Shown here in pieces: positions 34,701 to 44,589 of a stretch of DNA of 64,000 bases. The translations under genes and the position numbers were made by a program. Every line of letters begins with the position of its first letter. Positions within the stretch are counted from its first letter, which is position 1. The notes below the pieces were generated by a model that was not told where the DNA came from, did no database searches, and was given only the letters and a program-made list of their open reading frames with translations. This DNA comes from Oscheius sp. JU75. Its lineage: Eukaryota; Nematoda; Chromadorea; Rhabditida; Rhabditidae. The stretch spans positions 2,046,001-2,110,000 of the forward strand of contig JASJZC010000006.1 of the NCBI GenBank assembly GCA_037178855.1. Reading direction: 5' to 3'.

Positions 34701-37252
34701 AACCGCTGCGTTCGCATCTTGGCTATTTCGTAGGTTCTTCGAAACCTTCTTCTCCAAATATTCTTTGAAATCCGGAAAATATTTGACCAGTCGGTCGTAG
34801 TTCTCGTCCGAAACATTGATCAGTTTCTTCATGGAGTAGTCTTTGCGCGTTCTCCAGAAGTCTACTTCGTCGTCAGTTGTGTTTTTGGTATGACGGTAGT
34901 CCACCTTATCGCGAGTGAGCAGATAGAACGGTTCTTTTTCTTTAGCCAATCTTTTCATCCAGTTAGCTATGGAGGCTGCGCCTAGAGGCTGTTGAGTGCT
35001 TTGTACTGGTGGAGTAAGCTGAATTACTTGAACAAAAAAAGGGTAGGAATACCGTGTATGGAAGAGGAGGAGGAGGGTTGGTTAAATTCTGGTGAGGAAG
35101 AGAATTTGAATCTCTTGACTTCCCATCTTTAATTCGTGGCTGCTGACAAACGACGGCCGAACGCGTTTTCAAATCGGGTCCCGTGACGAACTTCCTCAAA
35201 TCGCACTACAGTCAACTCTCGGTATAGTAGATAACCGATATACAGTGTGTCAAGAAAGTATGGATACCTCTGCAATTTCACCCGTTTGAATGATTCTTTA
35301 CGTTTTCAAAGTTTGTGAGCATATCAGTTCGATAGAAGACGACAGAAAACCTCCATAAAAACTTTAACATTGAGCATTTACTGTTTGGTGGCGAGATTCC
35401 AGGCGCAAACGCAAAAATCCTCTGTCAAGAAAGTATAGATACTTTCTCAAAACCCTAAGTATCTTGTTTCGAAAATGGCTAATATTGTAAACAAAAACTC
35501 AAAATGGATCCATCAATACAGCTGCATCATCCAAACGTCAAAAAAGTTTGGTTTCGAGCACTTTGAAAAAAGTCATTTTGTACTGAAAATCGTGATTACC
35601 TCGGTCTATAATCGATTGTTCCGTGGGATTCCAAGCAATCAACTCCAAAATTTTGTGGAAGATACGTGATATTATAGGTGACAAAGGCCCAGAGTACGGT
35701 TGATCTTCCCTCTCGGTTTAGTAGACTTCACCAACTAATACATTTTTTTTCGTGCAAAGCGCGTGTTTACTATATCGAGAGTTGACTGTATCCCATTTGG
35801 CTGTACTATAACCGTGGTCTACAATAATTTCAGCCTGATCCTATCTGATTCAAATGACTGTTTTCCAAAAAAATTGATCCCATCTGAGTAAACAGAGAGA
35901 CAATTACTCACCCTCTTCCTGCATGGTCATCCATCGCGGACCCGGTGCGGTTGCCTCCATCACTGCCGTAGTAGCTTCTGTGAGTCGATTGCGGATGGAA
36001 CATTCTAGAAGTCTTCCATTTTTTGAAATATGACCAAATCGTACGGGCCTTGTCTTTCTGTCTAGAAAATGAGCACAATCGGCATAATATTGAATCAGAA
36101 AAGCTGCTATTAGAAGCCTCGCGGAGTCTTTCGCACGCTTTTTCTGTGGCCACGTTTATCTCAACGTGGCCACAGAAAAAGCGTGCGAAAGGGACGAGCC
36201 AGTTTTCCTGCACGGCTATCCCGGAGGTACTGAATTCAAAATAAAACAAATGAAACGCTAACTCTTGAGCTCGATCATGATTGGGTTGATGGTTGATCTG
36301 AAAGCAAAGAATCTTTGAAATCTACAGAAAAACGACTTACAGATTCACGGGTCTCAGTATTTTCAGCGGCGTTCAGCGGAGTGAAGTCACGGCTTCCCTG
36401 GTTCCTGCAAAATGATGTCTATATTTTTAATTAATGAACAAAATTAACAAAAAACGAGTAATTTAAGGCTGCCCACTTTAATGCATAAACAAGAGTAAAC
36501 AATCACAAACATTCCGTTAACTCACAGATATTCCAAATCCCAGTTATTCGGAGTGTTTGGAAGTAGTGCACTTGGCATTTCAGAGTTCCAAGCTCTGAAA
36601 ATCTTGACCTTCAAGTACAAAAACAACATACGAATGCCTCATCGGTGACGTGACGGGGGGCAGCTGACGATCCTGGGTAGTTGCAACTTGCGAGTATTCT
36701 AAAACTTGCCTAGTCAGTCAAAGGAGTTCTATTGAAAGGAAAGAAGATCCGGCATTTTGGCAAATTAATCGTATTTACTCCAAAATCTGCTATCAGTCGC
36801 CGAAAGTGCCAAGGAGCCTGAGGTGTGACCGGGAAAGATAAGTTAAAGGACTGTGAGGAGCAATTGTGGACCACTAAAGAAAGCATTTATCGTGCACGAT
36901 AAAACTGGAACAAGCAAAACGTGTGCTCAATAAACATGCGGAAAGGCACTGTGGCATAGTCAATAAATCACAGAAGATGCCGAGATCTGTTCTGCATGGA
37001 ACTATCTTTTTCGCAGTAGAACAAAGAACTTTCGCTGCTTTTTGGAGCGACCCAGGGGTTTTTTTTTGTAATTGGAACTGTCTTCACTCAACTAGTCAAC
37101 TTTTACCACCTATAACAGTTGCCAAAAAAAGCTTCAGAAAATTGTCAAGGGTTGCGGGCTTTGACACATATTTAGTTTGCTAGAAAAAAATAAAAGTTGT
37201 GCGTATAATTAGATACAAGGAGATAACGCACCTTCAGTCGTAGTTGGTCCAT
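31762..37252 (-). CDS. Multi-exon gene of unknown function
   Basis: Well-framed exons: 35018-34704, 34660-34496, 34383-34254, 34212-34040, 34001-33852, 33525-33418, 33348-33277, 33115-32945, 32921-32820 and a last exon near 31829-31762 ending in SPDPEYYKY. Upstream coding-like exons at about 36700-36630, 36590-36530, 36410-36350 and 36290-35910, and a possible start (MDQLRLK, 37252-37232), are less certain. The junction to the last exon is unresolved. The middle is charged and helical (WMKRLAKEKEPFYLLTRDK, LVKYFPDFKEYLEKKVSKNL, LLSRYDEVLAKYIGAYAECV). The C-terminal third is Pro/Ser-rich and disordered. There is no signal peptide or membrane segment, and I recognise no family. A transposable element sits between exons at 35.2-35.8 kb, and the 5' exons have a paralogous copy at 44.7-46.2 kb. 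Confidence 0.55.
35209..35788. mobile_element. Tc1/mariner-type MITE, 580 bp
   Basis: Terminal inverted repeats CAGTCAACTCTCGGTATAG / CTATATCGAGAGTTGACTG, each flanked by TA. The inside has no transposase; it includes a mariner-like CAGTGTGTCAAGAAAGTATG motif that may be one end of a nested element. A related right half (CTCTCGGTTTGGTAGACTT to CGAGAGTTGACTG) recurs at about 44590-44670. Confidence 0.8.
36128..36191. repeat. Perfect 29-bp hairpin
   Basis: CTTTCGCACGC...GGCCACGTT (36128-36156), a 6-nt loop TATCTC, then the exact complement (36163-36191). It lies inside an open minus-strand frame of the unknown gene. In the duplicate block (45018-45081) the right arm has two changes. Confidence 0.9.
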
Positions 37253-37689
37253 AATGTTGCGTGCTATACAGCAGTTTCTGGCATATTGTGGGGTTTGTAG
37301 GATCGTGGTAGTAAACAACCTTTGACCTAACATTTTCTTTATGTTATAGAAAAAGCTGTTTACCGGCGATCTGCTACGTTTCTTCGGAATAGGATTGAGG
37401 CCATTCTTGAAAATCAGTTCTTGAAAGCTCAAAAAATGAAGGTCGCCGTATGATAAGACGACCTCTGGCCACACTGTCACTTGTTCTCCTCCAGTGGGCC
37501 ATGATGAAATTCATTCGTTCAAAACAAAGGTAGAAATGAGATTTATCCTTGGCTGGCGACCGCTCTTGGTCTTGGGTGATAACGTGGCAAAATCAATAGT
37601 CGATCCTCCGTCGACACACTTTACTCCGGGTCATTGAGACGGAGTGAAAATGACTGACAAGGGAAGCCTCTCAACTTAAGCTGGACTTT

Positions 37690-38085
37690 GGCAACAAACT
37701 TAGTACCCGATTTCAGTTAACCCCTCCCTGGTCCGAGATATGCCACTTTTTAAAATAGCCCCCGTATTATCTCGGCCCCTTGGCCGCAGGATCCGCGTCA
37801 TAGACTTTGAAGGTGCCGAAAACCATGGCAGTGTGATGTGATGGTGAGCGCGGTGAGCCGGGAGTAGTTCGGATACGTGCATCTTGTCTCTTGTTTTACT
37901 TTTTTTTTTTGTGTATTATCTGTGTTTATGTGCTTTTTACTTTTTTATGTTTGTTTTCACGAAACTATTTACCCGGACGCCCTTTGGCGTATGTTATTCG
38001 ACTGGAAAGGCACTATTGGACGTCTGTATTCTCCTTTTTTGGTAAAAAAGTTAGTTTGAACTACTTCAACAGGAAAAACTTTGTT
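37690..38085. repeat. Duplicated non-coding block
   Basis: It includes GGTGAGCCGGGAG, the block around TTTCACGAAACTATTTACCC, and GGACGTCTGTATTCTCC. The same order of blocks is found at 46690-47080, with T-rich length differences. No gene was seen. Confidence 0.75.
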
Positions 38086-38285
38086 TTTGCAGTTGCCTTT
38101 CCAAGCAGAACTTGTATGGTCCATTGCAAGCGTAAATGGCAGATTTGTTGGAGGTTGTACTGACAGTATACGGTATCTAGGGAAACAATTTCGTCAAGCC
38201 ATTAAACCATGTACGTCCAAAAAACACAAGCATATACAGAAACTTTATAGTTTCCGCGGTCAGGTTATATTGTGGAAAATATGTT

Positions 38286-39034
38286 CTAGACCTTCTGACT
38301 GACTTCCGACCGTCTTCTTCGATTGGATTGACGACGGCTCGGACCATTCCCTCTGCTCCGGGTCGGTCTGGTTGCCATCGCGGGGCTCCGGGATTTCCTT
38401 CTGCTCGTAGTAGCGATGAGCAGAGGGAAGATTCATCGTCGGGCGGAAGAGATAGTGACATTTCTGAAACAGGATCGGTCAATTACTGTCTCCCTGTCTC
38501 TGTCTCTGCATCTTTTTCCCTTTCTCGTTCACTCACCTTGCCCTGCTTGCTGAGCTTGTACCATTTGTAGAAGAAGAAGATGGGAATCGGCAAGATAGGA
38601 GCCAGATTGAGCACCCAACCAAGGATTCTGAATCCAAGGGGAACAGGGTAATGCAATTCCAGTGTCTTGCTCAATGTAATCTGGCTGTAGCCGCTCAGCT
38701 CGTGGACGACGATGCCGGCAATGGTTGCGGCCAAAGCGGGACAGACGATAGCCCAGAAAATTCCAAAGACGGGCGACTGGGGACCGAACCATCTTCCGAT
38801 GCCAGAACAGCGGGGCTTTCCGCGCATATCCACCATGTCCTGTTTGATCTGAACTAAAACTACTCTGGAATGAAGAGTATTTCGATACATATAGTCAGAG
38901 AAATAGAAAAACTGACGTTGGTAACAAGAATGAATCCAAGTAGAAAGCAGACACCGCAAGTGACCACAGAAACTAGCCACTTGATCTGCTCTACAACTTT
39001 GTAGAACATTGTGTATGCTGTGTCCTGAGACCAA
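38286..39034 (-). pseudogene. SLC6 transporter, 3' part only
   Basis: This is a copy of the last three exons of the transporter at 53.3-56.2 kb: KWLVSVVTCGVCFLLGFILV, then VDMRGKPRCSGIGRWFGPQS to LAPILPIPIFFFYKWYK, then a frameshifted last exon (38286-38440). About 105 nt that encode the start of the penultimate exon are missing. The five upstream exons with TM1-TM8 are absent. Conservation of the remaining frame suggests the duplication is recent. Confidence 0.88.
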
Positions 39035-39361
39035 AAACGGGTGCGAGAAAGGTGATACCCGTGTATTGAAAGGTATGGGATGGAGAAACAGGTCACATAG
39101 CGTAGCATGTACTAGTAGTAGGAGTCGTGAAACATGAAACGTTTTTGTAGATTTTCATAAAAAGAAAGAAAATGCCATAATACTGTTCTAAGATAATATC
39201 TATTTTTTTAAGCTTTTCGTGAAACCAAAAATGAACTATTTTAGTGAAACATACAAAATAGTAGACTGATAGAAATATTCTGTATATTTCACGAAATTCA
39301 TATATACAGAGTGTGAATAAAGTGAACATCTTCCTTCTAAATTGAATCAAACAATGTTCAG

Positions 39362-41800
39362 GACTCATGGACCCGTTCGCAGACTTCGGGAGACAGTGTC
39401 TGCCTGACAAGCTGCCTTTTCCTATCTTGGTAAGTTTCTTTTTTTTCGTGATTTGGTTATAAGGAAGTTTCGCTTTAGGAAAACGCTGAGTTCAGGTAAT
39501 TGTGTAGAAATTGTTTTCAAAACGATATCCGTATTCCACTGTATCTATCTGGACTTGCTCTATAAGTCTGTAAGATAAAACAAAAATGTAGCACCACTAT
39601 TCGCCCGATGAACATGTTGAGGATCGATTATTGGAATTTGAACAGAACCGCTACTTAGAGGCTGACGAGGAATATGAAAATCTTGTTACCGTATTTGCTA
39701 CGCGGACGACTTGGTACTCTTTTCCAGAAGCCGTCCAGGAATGGAAAGGATGATGTGTAAACTGACCAATGCGATGAGAACGGTAGGACTGGAGATCAAC
39801 ACAAAGAAGACGGTGCTTATGTCAAACATCCAAAACAAGGCGCCACTCATGGTCAACGGTTCCAGCCTCAACTTTGTGGACAAGTTTTCCTCCTCGGATC
39901 GCAAATCTCCATCCCACTCTCCGACTACGATGAGATCAGACGACGGATGGGTCAAGCGTTTGGAGCTTTCAACAAAGTGACCAGTCTACTAACATGCCGT
40001 CTACTCCCAATGGCGAAGCGAAGGCAGCTGTCCGAGTCTTACGTCACTCCGGTAGCATTGTACGGAGCAGAAAGCTGGTCTTTAAGAGAAGCGGAGAAGA
40101 ACTACATCGAGGTTTGCCAAAGAAGAATGGAGAGAAGAATGATCGGGATAACCACCCTCGACAGATGGACGAACCAAAGGATCAGAGAAAGAACCAAACT
40201 GACTGATTGGAGGAAAAAGGCACTCGCGATGAAGCTTCGCTGGGCCGAGAAGACGATAAAGATGGAACCAAACCGTTGGACCAAAATAACGACCGAATGG
40301 ATCCCTTTCGAGAGTCGAAGACAGAGAGGTAGACAACGTTTACGATGGGTCGACGAAGTGCAACAGACAATAGGACACACATGGTGGAGAAAAACTGCGC
40401 AAGAATGGCACAACATCAGATCTGCGCTCGTTACAAACGTGATAAATGCAATAAATTAAATTAAATTAAATTGTGAGTGAAAAAAAGAAAACATTACTAT
40501 AATTGTTCAACTGCGAAGATAATAACGGATTTCTTTAAATTCGTTCGTCGCGAGACTCGTCTTCACGGAAAACTGAAAATGGCCGTAACTTGTATTTCTC
40601 CTTGGATTCGATGCAAAGAAGAGATACACTAAATTACGGCCTTCAGTGGAAACGGGTCTCCCGACAAACATCGACTGCGTCTTCAGCGTCCCAGCTGAGC
40701 AGACTATAGTAGCTATACACTTAGCCTAACTGTTATTTTCGATTGTTCCTTGGTGTCAGCTAAAACCAAATGAAATCCGCAATCCCTATATTGATGAAAC
40801 CCAATTTTTTTGGTTTCAACTACGAGTGATAGTCTGGTCAAGACTACAAAAACAAATGACTGCTTAGAAAACATTCCACTTCAGCTCTTCGAGATTCTCT
40901 GTCTTTTCATCGTTCTCGGTCTCTCCGTCCCTGTCTACATCAACGAATCGATGTGTTTCGAGGGTGGAGACTGGTACTACAACGATGAGGAAGACATTTT
41001 TGCTCTGCTTATCGACTGGGCCGAAGTCTTCTTCTGCATTCCTATGCTCTTGGTCACCTACTGTGCCTACTTGATACTCATTGTCATGGTATACGGGGTA
41101 GGTTATTCTTTTCGGGCGAACATGTGCCAAGTAAGAGCATAAAAAAGAGTCTGTCTTGATAGAGTATTAGAGGTTGGCAATGCGTTGTACTTGTCTCCCT
41201 TGTTTTTCCGATTTTAAAATCTGTTTGGGAAACAAAATCTTTCAAAAAAAAAATTTCAAAGAAACAATGTATAGAGCCAAATTTATTTTCAACATGTCAC
41301 TCAGAACGAAATGTGTAACGAGAAACGTTTCTTAATGTTTCAAGATAACCATCTATATAGGGGCTGAAATAGACTTACTAGTTCCGCTTTTTTGTCATCC
41401 ATAATTGGACTACCTATCGTTCTCTAGAAACCTTATTTTTGGATATCTTTGTTTCGCCATCATAATGTTTCAAAAGGGCTATTTATAGAGAGACTGTGAT
41501 AGTTTCTTCAGTCACCTGACGTCAGAGACCTTCCAAAACATTTTCCAGAAGAGAAAACGTTTCTCCGAGAACTCCAGTTCCAATTATGAATGGCTTCTCT
41601 TTCTACAGATCACTTTCATCACCGTCTACTACATTTTCCTCATCTATGACTGGCATTTCATTGGTGGGCTTTCACTGTCAAGTAATTGGGAAAAAGTGTA
41701 GATACTACTGAAACTCACAAAGTTATTGGCTATCCTTTTGAGATTATCTCCTCGGTAATGTGGGGGACCGCCTACTATTGGAACCGAGCAGATGGGCGAA
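39362..41800 (+). pseudogene. 7TM receptor copy, decayed
   Basis: It begins with the same ATGGACCCGTTCGCAGACTTCGG start as the intact receptor (57.2-60.8 kb). It then jumps to the end of exon 3 (TGCCTGACAAGCTGCC), losing TM1-TM3. The exon encoding TM4-TM5 (40885-41098; LFEILCLFIVLGLSVPVYIN) and the TM6 exon (41611-41665) are kept. The TM7 exon breaks off after ACTATTGGAAC at about 41783. An RTE-like LINE fragment lies in the long intron. It cannot encode a receptor. Confidence 0.85.
39697..40474 (+). mobile_element. 5'-truncated RTE-like LINE
   Basis: It starts inside the reverse transcriptase at the catalytic box (YADDLVLFSR), followed by LTNAMRTVGLEINTKKT. A one-base frameshift occurs near 39885. 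The thumb/C-terminal region follows (VTPVALYGAESWSLREAEKN, RRQRGRQRLRWVDEVQQ, WRKTAQEWH). The 3' end is a short AAATT tandem tail, as in RTE-clade elements, instead of poly(A). Confidence 0.88.
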
Positions 41801-42214
41801 GAAGATCACAGAGTGGTATCCGAGGGACGTAAACAGAACAAAAATGCAGGTGGTCATGAAATCACAGCGTCTATGATAATTGTATTTATGTAATTTTGGT
41901 ATTCTGAAGTATTGAACTGGAGAATTCTCAGTACAAATAATAGGCTTACTAAGGGATATCACTTACTAAAAAAGTTGAAAATGTAAAGAATAAATAGAAT
42001 TGCCATACATTCATTTAATATTAGAAAAAAATATTAGAAAAACCGATGTAAACTGATGGCAAAAGAACGGCGAAGCCGTCGTCTGTCATGGTGTCCACAC
42101 AATTGCATGTTAACATTAATACCCAAAAAAGCTGACAAGCAAAGGCCAAAGGGCTGCGAAGCTGCCGCCGGCAGCTGGTATTCTAACTAAATTAAAAAAT
42201 AAACTTTTCAAAGT

Positions 42215-42590
42215 AAAAATGGTGGAGGCTGTTGATAGAATACTTGATGTTGACAATCCGAATTTTATTTTACTTGAACAATTGACAACAAATACAAAAT
42301 GGTGAAATTTATATTTTTGGTGGTGAAAATGGGACAGATTATCTTAAATTGGGAGAAAATGAAAAAATTACAATAAAAGTTAATACAAATATTCGATCTT
42401 CGGATTACAAGGATCAGATTGCTCTGAACACTGATGATCTACATTTTTCAATTCTCATTCTTCAGCATCAGACAGCAGGAAAGTTGGAGAATAGGTTGGC
42501 AAGACCATCAACATTATCTTCTACTTCAACGAGACGAATTGGTTTCAGCAGAGCAAATTGGAAGTGGGCATCACGGTATGTTTTCTGAGT
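42215..42590 (+). other. AT-rich coding-like segment, origin unknown
   Basis: Two plus-strand frames separated by a shift near 42300: MVEAVDRILDVDNPNFILLE, then IYIFGGENGTDYLKLGENEK and VNTNIRSSDYKDQIALNTDD. Lys/Asn/Ile-rich composition and A/T-ending codons differ from neighbours. There are no introns and no family is recognised. A piece of foreign DNA or an old element gene is possible. It overlaps a better-supported minus-strand frame at its right end. Confidence 0.3.
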
Positions 42591-42880
42591 TCTCAGGATA
42601 GCTTTCCTTACTTCGTTTTCAGCCACATTTTCATCGTCTCTCTTGTAGTAGATAAAAGTCGTAGTCTTGGGAGGTCTCGGGTACCAACCTAGTTTCTGCA
42701 TCTCTGTGGTGAGTTTTCTCCGAATGTTTGACCGTTGATCGTCTGAAACATCGGAACGGTTGAGATCTATGTAGACCACACGGCTACAGTACTCATTAGA
42801 TTCACTGATAGCTCCAGGTTGAACATTCCGCTGCATCTTTCCGAAAATGACTCGATATTCGTCTATTTCAAGAGAAACTG
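42468..42880 (-). CDS. Hypothetical protein, about 135 aa
   Basis: An open minus-strand frame reads ISESNEYCSRVVYIDLNRSD, EMQKLGWYPRPPKTTTFIYY and KTYRDAHFQFALLKPIRLVE to a stop at 42468. It may extend upstream through SLEIDEYRVIFGK to about 42880. The composition is protein-like with no signal or membrane segment. No family is recognised. It sits in a unique stretch between two receptor-derived duplications, so it may have been carried by a mobile element. Confidence 0.4.
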
Positions 42881-43199
42881 AAAAGTGAGAGTATATCTGA
42901 ATAATTGGAGGGATATAAAGATAAAGAATATAATAAAAATGTTAATTAAATAAAACGATGGAATATCGAGAAGGCCACTTGTGGTAGAGGTGAGTTCAAT
43001 ATCTGCCACAAGCCTGAGGCAGTATCAGAGAAAGCCTGTATCATGGCAACGAGGGATACGAGTTGAGGAGGGACTACACATGTCTCCCTTTTCGAGAAGA
43101 TTAGCCTGTGCTGTGAGTGCTTCAGGCCCTTAAATATCCATTGAGAAGGGGGGGAGTTCAGAAATCTACCAATAGAACGAGGACTCATAAAATGCAGCC

Positions 43200-44480
43200 T
43201 CGTCGGCTGAGAACCTAACGAGGACCATTCTCTTTTTTTGCATCGAATCCAAGGAGAAATACAAGTTACGGCCATTTTCAATTTTCAGTGAAGATGAGTC
43301 ACGCGACGAACGAATCTAAAGAAATCGGTTTTTATCTTCGCAGTTGAACAGTTATAGTGATGTTTTCTTTGTTTCACTCCCAATACTTAGGTGAAAAATT
43401 CCAGTGCAAATGTTTTTTCGAAGGTGAAGATTTGTAACACAAAGAAATTTTACTGTAAACAAAGGATAGACCAAGTTTGAAATCATCATTTGGATATTGG
43501 TTACCTTTAAAACAAAAAAAACCAGTATAGTGTTACGTTAGTCGAAGGTAAGGTATTTTTTTCATTTTCGACACTAACGTACGAGTGCAACTGTTTTGTC
43601 CCTTTCAATTGACCAAATCTCGATTGTCAGTCTGTAACGAAGCATGATGACGAAATTTGCAGGACTTTCTTAATTTGGTTTAGATCCCTTAAAACTGTGG
43701 AAATTATAAAATGCGGAACATCTAGACAGACTGAAACACTTGTTCTTATAGTTGTTCCTACATGTTGTTAGTTTGGTTATGGGTGAAAGTTGTAACCAAA
43801 TACGATAATAAGATATTCATATTCCTCGTCAGCCTCTAAGTAGCGGTTCTGTTCAAATTCCAATAATCGATCCTCAACATGCTCATCGGGCGAATAGTGG
43901 TGCTACATTTTTGTTTTATCTTACAGACTTATAGAGCAAGTCCCGATAGATACAGTAGAATACGGATATCGTTTGGAAAAAAATTGTTTTCTACACAATT
44001 ACCTGAACTCAGCGTTTTCCTAAAGCGAAACTTCCTTATAACCAAATCACGAAAAAAAAGGAACTTACCAAGATAGGAAAAGGCAGCTTGTCCGGCAGAC
44101 ACTTTTTGCAAACCACTAGGATTCTCAGGATTGACAACTCGTACATGAGGACGAAGTTCATTAGGAAGAAGGTGTCAAGTTCTGTATATATGAATTTCGT
44201 GAAATATACAGAATATTTCTATCAGTCTACTATTTTGTATGTTTCACTAAAATAGTTCATTTTTGGTTTCACGAAAAGCTTAAAAAAATAGATATTATCT
44301 TAGAACAGTATTATGGCATTTTCTTTCTTTTTATGAAAATCTACAGAAACGTTTCATGTTTCACGACTCCTACTACTAGTACATGCTACGCTCTCCATCC
44401 CAATACCTTTCAATACACGAGTATCACCTTTCTCGCACCCGTTTTTGGTCTCAGGACACAGCATACACAATGTTCTACAA
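43200..44480 (-). pseudogene. Third, inverted copy of receptor exon 3 / intron 3 region
   Basis: The sequence is the reverse complement of about 57640-58610, including the end of receptor exon 3 (44045-44175; ELSILRILVVCKKCL in minus orientation) and the intron. It continues at 44180-44480 into the reverse complement of the leader region found at 39105-39320. No complete exon set exists. Confidence 0.8.
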
Positions 44481-44589
44481 AGTTGTAGAGCAGATCAAAA
44501 TCTACGGCCAATCTAGATACCCGATATAGTAGATTTCACCATATAGTAGACAAAATTTTGGCTCCAATAGTAGAGTATCGTTGATTTTC

